Positions 7,772 through 18,805 of a stretch of DNA of 64,000 nt are shown here, piece after piece. Within the stretch, counting starts at the first letter, position 1. Every line of letters begins with the position of its first letter. The notes beneath the pieces are model-generated. The model ran no database searches. It saw only the letters and a program-made list of their open reading frames with translations, and was not told where the DNA came from. Both the position numbers and the translations under genes were made by a program. The stretch comes from Thermoflavifilum sp. (GTDB lineage Bacteria; Bacteroidota; Bacteroidia; Chitinophagales; Chitinophagaceae): contig NZ_CP063141.1 of assembly GCF_014961315.1 (NCBI RefSeq), positions 2,294,001 through 2,358,000 of the forward strand. The letters are read 5' to 3'.

Positions 7772-10012
7772 TTACAAAATAGGATGCATCGTTGTTGTTT
7801 CCGAATCCATATAACGGGCAATAGCCTGATCGTATGCTTGTGCCCACGCTCTAAGTTCACCCCAGTACTGGTATTCTACCCAGACTTGCTGATCGGCACG
7901 CACTTCACCCAGCAACTGGTGTGGAAAATGCTGGATGGTTTGCAAAAAATAAGGTTCATCCTCGGGCTTTACAGTAACCACCACGCGGCTCTGGGATTCT
8001 CCGAACCAGAAAGCATCTCTGCGAACAGCCGGATCTGCAAACACCTGCATGCCCAGTTTTCCGGCCATTGCCGATTCCAGCAAGGTAATCCATAGGCCTC
8101 CTTCACTTACATCATGGGCCGACTGTATGAGCCTGGCCTGTATCAAGCGTTGCAAAATTTGTTGCAGCTGCAATTCTTCCTGTAAATCGAAATGTGGACA
8201 ATTGCTGTACCTGATTTTTTTCAGGGCATACACATAAGCCGAACAGCCCACATCATTTCTGGACTGACCCAGCAGGTAAATTCGATCGCCGGGCTGCTTG
8301 AAGTGCAGGGTCATCATAGCTTCGTGCGATTCCAGCAGACCCAGCATTCCAATCACCGGCGTAGGATAAATGGGGCCATCGGGCGACTGGTTATAAAAGC
8401 TTACGTTGCCGCCGGTTACCGGTGTTTGAAAAGCTTCACAGGCTGTTCTCATGCCCTCAATGGCCTGCACAAACTGGTAATACACTTCAGGATCGTACGG
8501 GTTACCAAAATTCAAGCAATTGGTGATAGCCAGTGGTATACCGCCGCTACAAACGATATTTCGAGCGGCTTCGGCTACGGCGATCTGTGTGCCTTTGCAG
8601 GGATCAGCAAATACATACAGGCTGTTGCAGTCGGTAGTTAAAGCCAGCACTTTCCGGGTAGGTTTAGCCCATACCAGTGCAGCATCGGCAGGGGCATAGG
8701 CTGTAATATTAGCCGTACCTACCAGGCGATCGTATTGTTCGTAAATCCATTTTTTGGATGCGATAGAAGGAAGGCAGGTCAACGCTTTAGCCAGCTGTAA
8801 AAGCTCTTCGGGTGAAGGCTCGGAGACTTGGTGCATATCAAAAGCCTGACAAGCATCCAGGTAAGCAGGTCGGCGATATGCGCGTTCATACACGGGTGCA
8901 CCCCCACCAACGACAAGGCTATCGGCCGGTAATGAAGCTTCCAGCCGACCCTGAAAATAAAACTCCAGCTGTGGTTCCCGCGTAACTTCTCCGATTTGTA
9001 CGCAATGCAGGTCCCATTTTTCGAAAATTTGCTTCACTTCCTGCTCGCGCCCTTTTTTCACTACAATAAGCATGCGTTCCTGGCTTTCACTGATCAGGAT
9101 TTCCCAGGCTTTCATGCCCTGCTGGCGTGTGGGCACCAGAGAAAGGTCAATGCGCATGCCATGCTTGCCTTTGGCGCTCATTTCAGACGTAGAACAGGTA
9201 ATTCCTGCTGCGCCCATGTCTTGCATGCCGATGAGCGCACCGGTAGCCACCGCTTCCAGACAGGCTTCCAGTAATTTTTTTTCCTGAAACGGGTCGCCTA
9301 CCTGTACAGCGGGAAGATCTTCCACGCTTTCTTCGGTGATATTGGCCGAAGCAAAAGCAGCCCCGCCAATGCCGTCTTTTCCGGTTTCCGAGCCTACAAT
9401 CATCACGGGATTTCCCTCGCCGGTGGCAATAGCCGAAACCGTATGTCCAATTTTCACGAGCCCCACGCTCATGGCATTCACCAGGGGATTGGTATGGTAA
9501 CAGGCATCAAAATACACTTCTCCACCAACCGTTGCAACGCCCAGGCAATTGCCATAATGCCCGATGCCAGCCACCACTCCCCGCAGCAGGTGACGGGTCT
9601 TTGCTTCCGAGAGCTGGCCAAAACGAAGCGAATTCAGTGCAGCAATGGGACGGGCCCCCATCGTAAAAATATCGCGATGGATACCACCCACGCCTGTGGC
9701 AGCACCCTGAAAAGGTTCAATAGCGGAAGGATGGTTATGCGATTCAATTTTAAATACACAGGCATATCCTTCGCCGATATCCACCAGTCCGGCATTCTCT
9801 TCTCCGGCTTTCGCCAGCAGACGGCCACCTTCACGAGGCAGGGTTTTCAACCAGCGAATTGAGTTTTTATAACTACAATGCTCACTCCACATCACAGAAA
9901 ACATGCTGAGTTCGGTGAAATTGGGCTTGCGACCCAGCAACTGCTCAATACGTGCAAACTCTTCGGCAGTCAATCCTAATTGTAGCGCTGTCTCAACAGT
10001 AATCTCTTGCAT
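7772..10012 (-). CDS. purL: Phosphoribosylformylglycinamidine synthase subunit PurL
   Basis: 746 aa, the length of the small (PurQ/PurS-dependent) PurL. It holds the ATP-binding signature with H-N-H-P-S near residue 93, then G-A-A-T-G-V-G-G, and two AIRS-type halves (a second T-G-G-N-V-S-F-Y in the C-terminal half). There is no fused glutaminase, so separate PurQ and PurS should be encoded elsewhere. It catalyses the ATP-dependent conversion of FGAR to FGAM in purine synthesis. The ATG at 10012 gives the usual short N terminus. A TATTTTTG box about 45 bases upstream is a plausible -7 element. Confidence 0.95.
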   Translation of the reverse strand: MQEITVETALQLGLTAEEFARIEQLLGRKPNFTELSMFSVMWSEHCSYKNSIRWLKTLPREGGRLLAKAGEENAGLVDIGEGYACVFKIESHNHPSAIEPFQGAATGVGGIHRDIFTMGARPIAALNSLRFGQLSEAKTRHLLRGVVAGIGHYGNCLGVATVGGEVYFDACYHTNPLVNAMSVGLVKIGHTVSAIATGEGNPVMIVGSETGKDGIGGAAFASANITEESVEDLPAVQVGDPFQEKKLLEACLEAVATGALIGMQDMGAAGITCSTSEMSAKGKHGMRIDLSLVPTRQQGMKAWEILISESQERMLIVVKKGREQEVKQIFEKWDLHCVQIGEVTREPQLEFYFQGRLEASLPADSLVVGGGAPVYERAYRRPAYLDACQAFDMHQVSEPSPEELLQLAKALTCLPSIASKKWIYEQYDRLVGTANITAYAPADAALVWAKPTRKVLALTTDCNSLYVFADPCKGTQIAVAEAARNIVCSGGIPLAITNCLNFGNPYDPEVYYQFVQAIEGMRTACEAFQTPVTGGNVSFYNQSPDGPIYPTPVIGMLGLLESHEAMMTLHFKQPGDRIYLLGQSRNDVGCSAYVYALKKIRYSNCPHFDLQEELQLQQILQRLIQARLIQSAHDVSEGGLWITLLESAMAGKLGMQVFADPAVRRDAFWFGESQSRVVVTVKPEDEPYFLQTIQHFPHQLLGEVRADQQVWVEYQYWGELRAWAQAYDQAIARYMDSETTTMHPIL

Positions 10013-10056
10013 AACATTTTTGCTGATATACCCCGGATCTCCGGGAAAGGTTTGCG

Positions 10057-10064
10057 CAAAAATA
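10057..10064 (-). promoter_or_regulatory. Candidate -7 box for purL
   Basis: On the minus strand this reads TATTTTTG, a full match to the Bacteroidota -7 consensus TAnnTTTG, 45 bases before the purL start. I find no clear -33 TTG at normal spacing. The same TTATTTTTGC string stands before hemA. Confidence 0.35.
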
Positions 10065-10107
10065 AGGGAATAAACTTACCTTGGTTATCTTCACGCACAT
10101 CTTATCC

Positions 10108-11442
10108 ATGAACTGGACCATCGGTTTAGCGGGCATTTATCTGGTCGCAATATGCTGGTGGATAAGCCACTGGAAAAGGTTTCGACCAGCCGATATGTCG
10201 GCCTTTATCCTGATTCTTTTTTTCCTCTCACGGGTAGCCATGGCTGTGTTTTATGGGTGGATTCATCGACGTTATTATCCCGGATTTAATGATTCATGGA
10301 AAAGTTTTCACCAGGCAGTAACACTGGCAAGCTGGTGGCATCGCAACCCTCAAGGCTTCTGGCAATATGTACACATACGGCTGAATTATTTGCTTTACCA
10401 GGATTTTTTAGGTGTACATCATACCTTCTGGCAAAGCAGTGGCAACTATGTGATGATTGTTCTGCAGATGATTTTTAATCTGTTTTCCGGCTCGTCTTAT
10501 TATCTAAACTGCCTGTTTTTCAGTTTGCTTACCCTACCCGGATGGTTGCGTTTCATGCAACTTTATCGTGCCGTTGCCCACATGCCTGTAAGAGCCACAT
10601 GGATCTGGTTTCATTTACCCGGTGTATGGTTCTGGTTCAGTGGCATGCATAAAGATGCGCTTGTGCTCATGTGTCTCAGTTTGCTTGGATATCACACCCA
10701 TCGGCTGTTGCAGCATTTGTTCAGCGATAAGGCCGGGGTGCGCTTGTCTGTTGGAGATAGCGTATGGATAGTTTTCAGCTGGATAGGGGTGTTGTTGCTT
10801 AAAAATTTTCTCGTGCTATTGTTATTACCCGCCTGGCTGGCCTGGTTAACAAGTGTGTTTTTGAAAACTGGAAAACTTCGCTTGCCTCGCGTTGCAAATC
10901 GGTTGACCCGCTCAGCTGAAGGAAGCTTGTTTATTTTTTGCTTGGCGGGCTGGCTGCTGGTGGGTATGTTGATGAGCCGGGGTTTTCAGCTTCATCCCCT
11001 TCAGATCATCATAGAACGGCAGCAGGCCTTTTATCGTGTTGGGCTTGAGCTGGGCGCACATTCGCTATTATCGCCAATTCCGCTTATGCCCGACTGGCTA
11101 TCGCTGTTAAAAGCTTTGCCACAGGCTGTCTGGCGGGTATTGTCTTTGCCTGATCCTGCGCACCGGCATGCGTTATTGCAGTTGAGCGTGCAATTGAATA
11201 ATGTGATTTTTCTATTGCTGCTGATAGCGGCTATCTGGAGCGCATCCGTCAGGAAAATCCATCAGGTGCATCCATGGCTATTGTTTAGCTATTGGCTTGC
11301 GCTATCTTATCTGTTGATGATTGGCTATACGGTATGTATTACCGGCGCTATGGTACGTTACCGTGCACTTGCAGAATTTTTTCTAACAGCGCCGGGAGTG
11401 GATATGCTCTACAAGAAATGCATTAAAAAAAATAATATCTGA
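10108..11442 (+). CDS. Polytopic membrane protein of unknown function
   Basis: 444 aa from ATG 10108. The frame runs 9 codons further to a TTG at 10081, which would overlap a likely promoter. About ten hydrophobic helices alternate with short basic or His-rich loops. Visible landmarks are a loop with H-R-R-Y-Y-P-G-F-N-D after the second helix, W-F-S-G-M-H-K-D-A-L mid-protein, and V-R-Y-R-A-L-A-E-F near the C terminus. An R-Y-R close to the last helix, and a charged motif opening a central helix, are also seen in membrane glycosyltransferases and polysaccharide polymerases, so a lipid-linked sugar role is conceivable. I do not recognise the family. It stands alone between purL (divergent) and glnN. 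Confidence 0.75.
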   Translation: MNWTIGLAGIYLVAICWWISHWKRFRPADMSAFILILFFLSRVAMAVFYGWIHRRYYPGFNDSWKSFHQAVTLASWWHRNPQGFWQYVHIRLNYLLYQDFLGVHHTFWQSSGNYVMIVLQMIFNLFSGSSYYLNCLFFSLLTLPGWLRFMQLYRAVAHMPVRATWIWFHLPGVWFWFSGMHKDALVLMCLSLLGYHTHRLLQHLFSDKAGVRLSVGDSVWIVFSWIGVLLLKNFLVLLLLPAWLAWLTSVFLKTGKLRLPRVANRLTRSAEGSLFIFCLAGWLLVGMLMSRGFQLHPLQIIIERQQAFYRVGLELGAHSLLSPIPLMPDWLSLLKALPQAVWRVLSLPDPAHRHALLQLSVQLNNVIFLLLLIAAIWSASVRKIHQVHPWLLFSYWLALSYLLMIGYTVCITGAMVRYRALAEFFLTAPGVDMLYKKCIKKNNI

Positions 11443-11591
11443 TTTTTTATTGAAAAGATTCTTTAAAAAGTTGATTAAATAAGCCATATCAAATATTTTT
11501 TGCTTAGGCATATCCTATTTTTTCGATTTTCAGACGAAAAAAATTTGATATTTCGATAAAAACAATTTCCTTTGTGAAAAATTTTTTCGCG

Positions 11592-13784
11592 ATGCAAAAT
11601 TTACGTTTAAATGCGCTACAAACATTGATGAACAGTCCTGCGCAGAAGAATTCGCTTACAGGCAAACGGATTTCTGAACTGTTTGCCAGCAGGGTTTTCA
11701 CCGGCAAGGTCATGCGCGAACATTTGAGTGATGAAGCCTACAAGAGCTTGCAGATGTCCATTAAAACCGGCACCAAAATCGATCGCAAGGTAGCCGATCA
11801 GATTGCTGCAGGCATGAAAGAATGGGCGATGAAGCAGGGAGTCACCCATTTCACGCACTGGTTTCAGCCCATGACCGGAGCTACAGCCGAAAAGCACGAT
11901 ACTTTTTTCACAATTAAAAGTGACGGTACACCCATCGAAACATTCGACGGCGATGCACTCGTGCAGCAGGAGCCTGATGCTTCAAGCTTCCCCAGTGGCG
12001 GATTGCGCGCCACCTTCGAAGCCCGCGGCTATACGGCCTGGGACCCTTCTTCACCGGCGTTTATTATGGACATGGGTGCGGGTAAAACGTTGTGCATTCC
12101 TACGGTGTTTGTCTCGTACAACGGTGAAGCACTCGATTACAAAGGACCTTTGCTGAAATCTATTGCAGCACTCGATAAAGCGGCCACAGAAGTATGCAAT
12201 TACTTTGATCGGAACATTACCCATGTGTATTCTACCCTCGGCTGGGAACAAGAGTATTTTGTGGTGGATGAAGCACTGGCCAATGCACGACCCGATCTGG
12301 TGATGTGTGGTCGGACAGTGGTAGGTCATGCACCTGCAAAGGGTCAACAGTTAGAAGACCATTATTTTGGCTCGATTCCTGAACGGGTGTATGCCTTCAT
12401 GCGTGATTTTGAAGAGGAAGCTTACAAACTGGGTATTCCACTACGTACCCGCCATAATGAAGTGGCTCCCTCTCAGTTTGAATGTGCGCCGGTGTTTGAA
12501 GAGGTGAACATCGCAGTGGACCATAACCTGCTGATCATGGATTTGATGCAAAAAGTGGCCAAGCGACATAAATTAAAAGTGCTGCTGCATGAAAAACCTT
12601 TTGCCGGCATCAACGGAAGTGGTAAACACAACAACTGGAGCATGGCTACCGACACCGGTATCAACCTGCTTTCACCCGGTAAAACTCCTAAAACCAATTT
12701 GCTCTTCCTTACCTTTTTCATCAATACCATCAAGGCCGTGCACGACCATGCCGACTTGCTGCGTGCAGCCATTGCTTCCCCCGGTAATGATTTCCGCCTG
12801 GGTGCCAACGAGGCGCCACCGGCAATTATATCCGTGTTCATCGGTCATTATTTAACTGATATCTTGCATGAAATTGAAACAAGGGTGGATAATAAATTCG
12901 ATGAACAGGACGAAGCCATTCTGAAGCTCGACCTGCATCGGCATATTCCCGATCTATTGCTCGACAATACTGATCGAAACCGAACCTCACCTTTTGCTTT
13001 TACAGGCAATAAGTTTGAATTCCGCGCCGTAGGCTCATCGGCGAACTGCGCCTCGGCTATGACCACCCTGAATACCATTGTAGCGCATACACTCAGCCAG
13101 TTTAAGCAAGAAGTGGATGTCCTGATCGACAAAGGCGAGAAAAAAGATATCGCCATTCTACAGGTGCTCCGGCAATATATCATCGACTCCAAACGAATCC
13201 TGTTTGAAGGCGACAACTACAGCGAAGAATGGCAAAAGGAAGCCGAACGCAGGGGTCTGCCGAATATCAAAACCACACCCCAGGCGCTCGATGCCCTGGT
13301 GAGTCCGAAAGGCAAACAGGTATTTATCCAATCTGGGGTATTCACGGAAAAAGAAATCCACGCCCGACACGAAATCCTGTTAGAAGACTATATTAAAAAA
13401 GTGCAGATCGAAGCGCGGGTCATCGGCGATCTGTGTACCAATTACATTTTACCGGCCGCCATTCGGTATCAGAATGAGCTCATCAAAAACATCGAGGGAT
13501 TGAAAGCGGCGGGTCTCGACCAATCGGCCTATCAAACGCAATTGAATATCTTAAAGAAAATATCCGAGCATATCAACGTGATTGGCCAGCAGGTAGAAGC
13601 CATGATCGAGGAAAGGAAAAAGGTGAACAAGATGACCGACACCCGCGAAAAGGCTATCGCCTACTGCGATAGGGTAAAGGCCTATTTCGATACCATTCGC
13701 TATCATGCCGATAAGCTTGAGTTTCTGGTGGATGATCAATACTGGCCCTTGCCCAAATACCGTGAATTGCTTTTTCTGAGATAA
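11592..13784 (+). CDS. glnN: Type III glutamine synthetase
   Basis: 730 aa from ATG 11592, the size typical of GSIII and much larger than GSI. Family landmarks include F-T-G-K-V-M near the N terminus, G-S-G-K-H-N-N-W-S, and [18 protein letters not shown] before the C-terminal third. It condenses ammonia with glutamate using ATP. A GTG six codons earlier (11574) would also fit the frame, but a TTCCTTTG box at 11567-11574, 19 bases after a TTG, looks like the -7 element, so the ATG is preferred and the leader would be short. A strong intrinsic terminator follows, so the gene is monocistronic. Confidence 0.95.
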   Translation: MQNLRLNALQTLMNSPAQKNSLTGKRISELFASRVFTGKVMREHLSDEAYKSLQMSIKTGTKIDRKVADQIAAGMKEWAMKQGVTHFTHWFQPMTGATAEKHDTFFTIKSDGTPIETFDGDALVQQEPDASSFPSGGLRATFEARGYTAWDPSSPAFIMDMGAGKTLCIPTVFVSYNGEALDYKGPLLKSIAALDKAATEVCNYFDRNITHVYSTLGWEQEYFVVDEALANARPDLVMCGRTVVGHAPAKGQQLEDHYFGSIPERVYAFMRDFEEEAYKLGIPLRTRHNEVAPSQFECAPVFEEVNIAVDHNLLIMDLMQKVAKRHKLKVLLHEKPFAGINGSGKHNNWSMATDTGINLLSPGKTPKTNLLFLTFFINTIKAVHDHADLLRAAIASPGNDFRLGANEAPPAIISVFIGHYLTDILHEIETRVDNKFDEQDEAILKLDLHRHIPDLLLDNTDRNRTSPFAFTGNKFEFRAVGSSANCASAMTTLNTIVAHTLSQFKQEVDVLIDKGEKKDIAILQVLRQYIIDSKRILFEGDNYSEEWQKEAERRGLPNIKTTPQALDALVSPKGKQVFIQSGVFTEKEIHARHEILLEDYIKKVQIEARVIGDLCTNYILPAAIRYQNELIKNIEGLKAAGLDQSAYQTQLNILKKISEHINVIGQQVEAMIEERKKVNKMTDTREKAIAYCDRVKAYFDTIRYHADKLEFLVDDQYWPLPKYRELLFLR

Positions 13785-13812
13785 TGCTTAACGGCATTGA
13801 ATCAACTTTAGA

Positions 13813-13844
13813 GCGGCACAGCGATTTTGTGCCGCTTTTTTATT
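13813..13844 (+). terminator. Intrinsic terminator after glnN
   Basis: GCGGCAC (13813-13819) pairs perfectly with GTGCCGC (13829-13835) across a 9-base loop, and is followed by TTTTTTATTT. It lies 29 bases after the glnN stop and before the thrS start at 13898, which also argues against any thrS start upstream of it. Confidence 0.85.
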
Positions 13845-13897
13845 TCCCGTGCAATGCGGTTTTTCAGCTAAATTTGCGGGCTGTATTGCAAAAGCTC

Positions 13898-15850
13898 ATG
13901 AGTGCACATACCATTCAAATCACATTTCCCGATGGAGCCGTACGCAATTATCCGGCCGGAGTAACCGGACTGGACATTGCACGTTCTATCAGTGAAGGAC
14001 TGGCTCGCGAGGTGCTGGCCGTGAAAGTAAACGATGAAGTGTGGGATGCAACCCGACCCATTGAACAGGATGCACGTATCCGTTTACTCACCTGGCAAGA
14101 TCCCGAGGGCAAGGCCACGTTCTGGCATTCTTCGGCACATCTGATGGCGGAAGCCCTGGAAAGCTTATTTCCGGGCGTGAAATTCGGCATAGGCCCTGCT
14201 ATTGAACAGGGATTTTATTATGATGTGGATCTGGGAGGTCAACAACTTGCCGAGGCCGATATCCGCGCCCTGGAACGGAAGATGGCCGAACTGGCGCAGC
14301 GAAAATCTACCTATGTACGCAAGCCCGTAGCCAAAGCCGATGCCATTGCCTATTTCAAACAAAAGGGTGATCCGTATAAACTGGAATTGTTAGAAGATTT
14401 GCCCGACGGGCAAATCACTTTTTATACCCAGGGCAATTTCACCGACCTGTGTCGGGGCCCACATATTCCGCATACTGGCTTCATCAAGGCCGTCAAAATC
14501 ACCAATGTGGCCGGTGCATACTGGCGTGGTGATGAACATAAGCCCATGCTAACGCGGATTTACGGCATCAGCTTTCCATCTCAAAAAGAACTGGATGCTT
14601 ATCTACATTGGTTAGAGGAGGCTAAAAAACGCGATCATCGCAAATTAGGCAGGGAACTTGAATTGTTTACCTTTTCAGAACAGGTGGGGATGGGCCTCCC
14701 CCTGTGGTTGCCCCGGGGTACCATTATTCGCGAACAGCTGCAGGCTTTTTTACACGATGTACAGGTTGCACAGGGCTACCAATTTGTTGTTACGCCACAT
14801 ATCGCAAATAAAAATCTATATGTGATTTCAGGGCATTATGAGAAATACGGTGAGAGCAGCTTTCAGCCCATGAAAACGCCCCAGGAGGGAGAGGAGTTTA
14901 TGCTCAAGCCCATGAATTGTCCGCATCACATTGAAATCTATCGATCCGCTCCCCGATCATACCGGGATTTACCGATTCGAATCGCCGAATTTGGTACGGT
15001 ATATCGATATGAACAAAGCGGTGAATTACATGGCCTTACACGCGTACGGGGCTTTACACAGGATGATGCCCATCTGTTTTGTCGGCCTGATCAAGTAAAA
15101 CAGGAATTCGAAAAAGTGATTGATCTGGTACTCTACGTATTGCAAACGTTGCATTTCAAAGATTTTACCGCACAGATTTCGCTGCGCGACCAGCACGACC
15201 ATAGCAAATACATTGGCAGTGAAGAAAGCTGGCAACAGGCTGAACAGGCCATCGTGGAGGCCGTTCAGGAAAAACAGCTGCCTGCGGTTGTGGAATATGG
15301 CGAAGCGGCATTTTACGGTCCTAAACTCGATTTTATGGTACGCGATGCCCTGGGCCGAAAATGGCAGCTGGGCACCATTCAGGTGGATTATAACTTACCA
15401 GAACGTTTTCAACTGGAATATGTGGGGGCCGATAACCAGAAACATAGACCCGTCATGATTCACCGCGCACCTTTTGGCTCACTGGAACGATTTGTGGCGC
15501 TGCTTATCGAACATTGTGCAGGAAATTTCCCGCTGTGGCTGGCACCTGTACAGGCCATTGTGCTGCCTATCACCGATAAGGTGATGGATTATGCTCGTGA
15601 GCTGATGACTGAAGGACAGCGTGCCGGTTTGCGCATGGCACTGGATGAACGTAACGAAAAAATTGGCAAGAAAATACGCGATGCAGAAACTCAGAAGATA
15701 CCGTATATGTGGATTGTGGGCGAAAAAGAAATGCAGCAACATCAAATATCCCTTCGCAAACACATGAAAGGAGACCAGGGAAATATGGGTGTATCCGATG
15801 TCATCCGTAAATTGCAAACAGAAATCACGGAAAAACAATTCGAACTGTGA
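13898..15850 (+). CDS. thrS: Threonine--tRNA ligase
   Basis: 650 aa from ATG 13898. The order is a TGS domain (about 1-65), the editing domain with H-S-S-A-H and C-R-G-P-H, the class II catalytic core with motif 2 (Y-R-Y-E-Q-S-G-E-L then [11 protein letters not shown]), motif 3 ([10 protein letters not shown]) and the C-terminal anticodon-binding domain. The frame is open upstream to 13784, but that 38-codon extension runs through the glnN terminator and should not be translated. It charges tRNA-Thr. infC follows 141 bases later and may share the transcript. Confidence 0.96.
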   Translation: MSAHTIQITFPDGAVRNYPAGVTGLDIARSISEGLAREVLAVKVNDEVWDATRPIEQDARIRLLTWQDPEGKATFWHSSAHLMAEALESLFPGVKFGIGPAIEQGFYYDVDLGGQQLAEADIRALERKMAELAQRKSTYVRKPVAKADAIAYFKQKGDPYKLELLEDLPDGQITFYTQGNFTDLCRGPHIPHTGFIKAVKITNVAGAYWRGDEHKPMLTRIYGISFPSQKELDAYLHWLEEAKKRDHRKLGRELELFTFSEQVGMGLPLWLPRGTIIREQLQAFLHDVQVAQGYQFVVTPHIANKNLYVISGHYEKYGESSFQPMKTPQEGEEFMLKPMNCPHHIEIYRSAPRSYRDLPIRIAEFGTVYRYEQSGELHGLTRVRGFTQDDAHLFCRPDQVKQEFEKVIDLVLYVLQTLHFKDFTAQISLRDQHDHSKYIGSEESWQQAEQAIVEAVQEKQLPAVVEYGEAAFYGPKLDFMVRDALGRKWQLGTIQVDYNLPERFQLEYVGADNQKHRPVMIHRAPFGSLERFVALLIEHCAGNFPLWLAPVQAIVLPITDKVMDYARELMTEGQRAGLRMALDERNEKIGKKIRDAETQKIPYMWIVGEKEMQQHQISLRKHMKGDQGNMGVSDVIRKLQTEITEKQFEL

Positions 15851-15887
15851 TATGTATATGCCTTTGGTGATAAATTTGAAAATGGGG

Positions 15888-15919
15888 TTTGAATAGTTGC
15901 CCGGAATTCTTCAAATTTG
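15888..15919 (+). promoter_or_regulatory. Candidate promoter for infC
   Basis: TTTG at 15888-15891 is followed after 20 bases by CAAATTTG (15912-15919), one mismatch from TAnnTTTG. It would give a leader of roughly 65 bases before the infC ATG. Motif match only. Confidence 0.3.
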
Positions 15920-15991
15920 CCTAAAACAATATTTTTACACGTTTTATCATGCATATAACGCAGCATTTTGTACATTAATTTTATTGATTGA

Positions 15992-16552
15992 ATGCAAAAA
16001 CGTACGCCTCATCTATCTCCCAGAAAGAAAGACACATCTGAATTTCGCATTAACCACATGATACGCGCACGCGAGGTACGTGTGGTAGGCGATAATGTAG
16101 AAACCGGCATTTATCCTCTGGATGAAGCCCTGCGCATGGCCGAAGAACAGGGGCTTGATCTGGTGGAGATTTCACCCAATGCCAATCCGCCGGTATGCAA
16201 AATCATTGATTACAACAAGTTCCTGTATGAACGCCGCAAGAAAGAAAAAGAAATCAAAGCCAAGTCTGCGAAGAGTGAAGTAAAGGAGCTTCGGTTCACG
16301 CCTAATACCGATGATCATGATTTTGAATTCAAGCTTCGCCATGCTGAGAAATTTTTAAAAGAAGGCAACAAAGTAAAGGCTTATGTGCAGTTTAAAGGGC
16401 GGGCCATTATGTTCAAAGAACGTGGAGAACTGATATTGCTGAAACTTGCCGAACGGCTTGCCGAAGTGGGTACACTGGAAGGTATGCCCAAGCTGGAAGG
16501 GCGGCGCATGCATGCCGTCATAGCTCCAAAAAGTACAAAGAAGAAATCCTGA
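15992..16552 (+). CDS. infC: Translation initiation factor IF-3
   Basis: 186 aa. The IF3 N-terminal domain (about 15-85; F-R-I-N-H-M-I-R-A-R-E-V-R-V-V then D-E-A-L-R-M-A, and V-C-K-I-I-D-Y-N-K-F), the Lys-rich linker (about 85-100) and the C-terminal domain ending R-R-M-H-A-V-I-A-P are all present. It binds the 30S subunit and checks initiator tRNA and start codon. The start is an ordinary ATG directly after an in-frame TGA, not the rare AUU used for autoregulation in enterobacteria. The usual partners rpmI and rplT do not follow; a bioF-like gene lies 64 bases downstream. Confidence 0.95.
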   Translation: MQKRTPHLSPRKKDTSEFRINHMIRAREVRVVGDNVETGIYPLDEALRMAEEQGLDLVEISPNANPPVCKIIDYNKFLYERRKKEKEIKAKSAKSEVKELRFTPNTDDHDFEFKLRHAEKFLKEGNKVKAYVQFKGRAIMFKERGELILLKLAERLAEVGTLEGMPKLEGRRMHAVIAPKSTKKKS

Positions 16553-16616
16553 ATCCATCAAGCAACCGGATAGGTTTTCACGCATTGCTGGTATTATCGG
16601 ATAAGCCCTTTCATGC

Positions 16617-17768
16617 ATGTACGCAGCTTATCTGGAACGAATTTTAGCTGAGAAAATAGCCCGACAGGCCTATCGTGCGCTGCGTCCGTCGGAGGGCATT
16701 GATTTTTGTTCCAATGATTATCTCGGGCTTGCACGCGATAGGGTGTTTCAGCAACGTATCGGCGCATGGATTGCTGCTCATCAGTTGAGTCATGGCAGCA
16801 CGGGTTCCAGGTTGTTATCCGGTGCATATCCATTTCTGGATGAGGTAGAGCAATATGTTGCCCGGTTTCATCAGGCTCCTGCAGCGCTGATCTTTTCTTC
16901 CGGCTATATGGCTAATCTGGCATTGATGTCGGCTATTCCTGCGCGGGGCGATCTGGTGCTCTATGATCAATTCATCCATGCTTCTCTGCGCGATGGACTG
17001 CGTATGAGTTTTGCCCATCATCGGGCATTCGCACACAATGATATCCAGCAGGTAGATGAACTGCTAAAAAAACGACGTGAGCGGTACCCGGGACAACGGA
17101 TATTTGTGGTGGTAGAATCCGTTTATTCCATGGATGGAGATCAGCCCGACCTGGCACGACTTGCAGCCGTTTGCGAGCAATATGAAGCCGCTTTGCTGGT
17201 AGATGAAGCCCATGCCGTGGGTGTGATGGGCCCGCGGGGCGAAGGTCTGGTAACATCGCTGGGCTTATCCGAAAAATGTTTTGCTCGTGTGGTGACGTTC
17301 GGCAAAGCCTTAGGTGCTCATGGGGCCGCCATCCTGGGCAGTGAACTGCTCAGGCAATATTGTATCAATACAGCAAGACCACTGATCTATTCCACGGCTT
17401 TGCCTCCTGCTGCACTGGCTGCCGTGTACCTGGCTTATCAACAGATACCGGACATGCACATGCAACGCGAGCATCTGCAGCGCCTGGCGCTGTGCTGGCA
17501 ACAACAGATGAAAACACGCGAACAATTTTTTTCGCCTATTCAGGTTGTTCGTATTCCCGGGAATGCCCGTGTGAAGGCCTGTGCGCAATATTTACAGGCG
17601 GCCGGGTTTGATGTGCGACCGATTTTACATCCCACCGTACCGCGGGGAGAAGAACGCTTGCGTATTGTATTACACAGTTTTAATACCGAATCAGAGGTGA
17701 TAGCCTTAGCCCAAAAGTTAAGAGAATGGCAGGAAGAGCCGCTTCATGATGAAGACGATAATCGATAA
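16617..17768 (+). CDS. bioF: 8-amino-7-oxononanoate synthase-like PLP enzyme
   Basis: 383 aa, a fold type I PLP enzyme of the alpha-oxoamine synthase group. Visible are F-C-S-N-D-Y-L-G-L near the N terminus, H-G-S-T-G-S-R-L-L-S-G, D-E-A-H-A-V-G-V-M-G and the cofactor lysine in V-T-F-G-K-A-L-G-A-H-G. BioF joins pimeloyl-ACP/CoA and alanine in biotin synthesis. Relatives (2-amino-3-ketobutyrate CoA ligase, serine palmitoyltransferase) share all these motifs, and no other bio gene is nearby, so the exact substrate is less certain than the family. Its last 25 bases overlap the end of the convergent amidohydrolase gene. Confidence 0.78.
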   Translation: MYAAYLERILAEKIARQAYRALRPSEGIDFCSNDYLGLARDRVFQQRIGAWIAAHQLSHGSTGSRLLSGAYPFLDEVEQYVARFHQAPAALIFSSGYMANLALMSAIPARGDLVLYDQFIHASLRDGLRMSFAHHRAFAHNDIQQVDELLKKRRERYPGQRIFVVVESVYSMDGDQPDLARLAAVCEQYEAALLVDEAHAVGVMGPRGEGLVTSLGLSEKCFARVVTFGKALGAHGAAILGSELLRQYCINTARPLIYSTALPPAALAAVYLAYQQIPDMHMQREHLQRLALCWQQQMKTREQFFSPIQVVRIPGNARVKACAQYLQAAGFDVRPILHPTVPRGEERLRIVLHSFNTESEVIALAQKLREWQEEPLHDEDDNR

Positions 17769-18583
17769 AACCGGATTGCATTTTCACCCATCACAGCGCT
17801 CAGGGCTTCAGGAAAATAGTGCATCAAGTATGCTTCAACAGTTTGTTTGATTTGTGTGTAACTGGCCGCCAGCAAGCACACAGGCCAATCTGAACCAAAT
17901 AATACCCGTTCTGCCCCGAACGCTTCGAAGATCACATCAAAATAAGGATATACATCTTCCTTTTGCCACTGATGCCAGCTGGCTTCTGTAGCCCATCCCG
18001 AAAGTTTGCAATAGAGATGCGGAGCCCGGGCAAGCTCTTTCATCAGGCTGGCCCAGGGTTCCATTTGCTTTGCACGAATCAGGGGCTTCGCCAGATGATC
18101 GATCACCAGGGGTTGTGCAGGAAGATGTTCCACGAGTGAGCGTGCGGCAGTTAACTGATGGTGATAGATCAGGATATCATAGGTAAATCCATAACGACCC
18201 AGCGCTGCTATACCTCGTTGCACTTCCGCACGCAATAAAAAATCATCGGGTTCACTTTGCACAATATGGCGAAAACCTTTCACCACAGGGATTTTCCGAT
18301 ATGCTTGCAATCGCTCTTCCAGTGCATCGCTGCATAAATCAACCCAGCCCACAACACCCTGAATAAAAGGATAGGCATCGGCCAGTTGAATCAAAAAATC
18401 CGTTTCCTGTTCACTTTGTGTAGCCTGCACGGCCACCGTACCATCAACGCCAGCACGGCTCATTTCATGCTGCAAATCCACGGGCATGTAATTCCTTTTT
18501 AAAATTTGCATCTCATCCGTAATCCAGCTGTCTTTCACGGGATCATAAATCCAGAAGTGCTGATGGGCATCAATAACAGGCAT
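17744..18583 (-). CDS. Amidohydrolase 2 family (L-fuconolactonase-like)
   Basis: 279 aa, a TIM-barrel metal-dependent hydrolase. The N-terminal metal motif is D-A-H-Q-H-F-W, further on come G-F-R-H, V-I-D-H-L-A-K-P and the late G-S-D-W-P-V-C. This pattern is typical of the subgroup that includes L-fuconolactonases and related sugar-lactone hydrolases. The true substrate is unknown; no fucose or rhamnose genes are adjacent. Its 3' end overlaps the bioF-like gene by 25 bases on the other strand. tRNA-Ser lies upstream on the same strand. Confidence 0.82.
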   Translation of the reverse strand: MPVIDAHQHFWIYDPVKDSWITDEMQILKRNYMPVDLQHEMSRAGVDGTVAVQATQSEQETDFLIQLADAYPFIQGVVGWVDLCSDALEERLQAYRKIPVVKGFRHIVQSEPDDFLLRAEVQRGIAALGRYGFTYDILIYHHQLTAARSLVEHLPAQPLVIDHLAKPLIRAKQMEPWASLMKELARAPHLYCKLSGWATEASWHQWQKEDVYPYFDVIFEAFGAERVLFGSDWPVCLLAASYTQIKQTVEAYLMHYFPEALSAVMGENAIRFYRLSSSS

Positions 18584-18716
18584 GAACGGATATTTTGCCT
18601 AAAATACATCACGACATGAAAAGAAAAAATATAGTTAGACTTTTAGATTTACGGCGGGGAAAAGCGTGTAAGGCGCCATGGAGCTGAAAGAATAGCCATA
18701 AAACTTGCAAGGCTTG

Positions 18717-18805
18717 CGGAGGGAGAGGGATTCGAACCCTCGGTCCGCCGTAAGGCAGACAACGGTTTTCGAGACCGTCCCATTCGACCGCTCTGGCATC
18801 CCTCC
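18717..18805 (-). tRNA. tRNA-Ser (anticodon CGA)
   Basis: On the minus strand the acceptor GGAGGGA pairs with TCCCTCC, with G as discriminator. The anticodon stem ACGGT/ACCGT encloses the loop C-T-C-G-A-A-A, giving CGA for UCG codons. The long variable arm and the GAGGG-TTCGAAT-CCCTC T-arm confirm a class II serine tRNA. CCA is not encoded. Confidence 0.95.

Noticed and set aside
10984..11420. O-antigen polymerase (Wzy) assignment for the membrane protein at 10108
   Set aside because: Helix count and a few motifs are suggestive only; no glycan cluster surrounds it, so no function was named.
13784..13897. A longer thrS start overlapping the glnN stop
   Set aside because: The extension would be translated across the glnN intrinsic terminator and precedes the TGS domain without any matching sequence.
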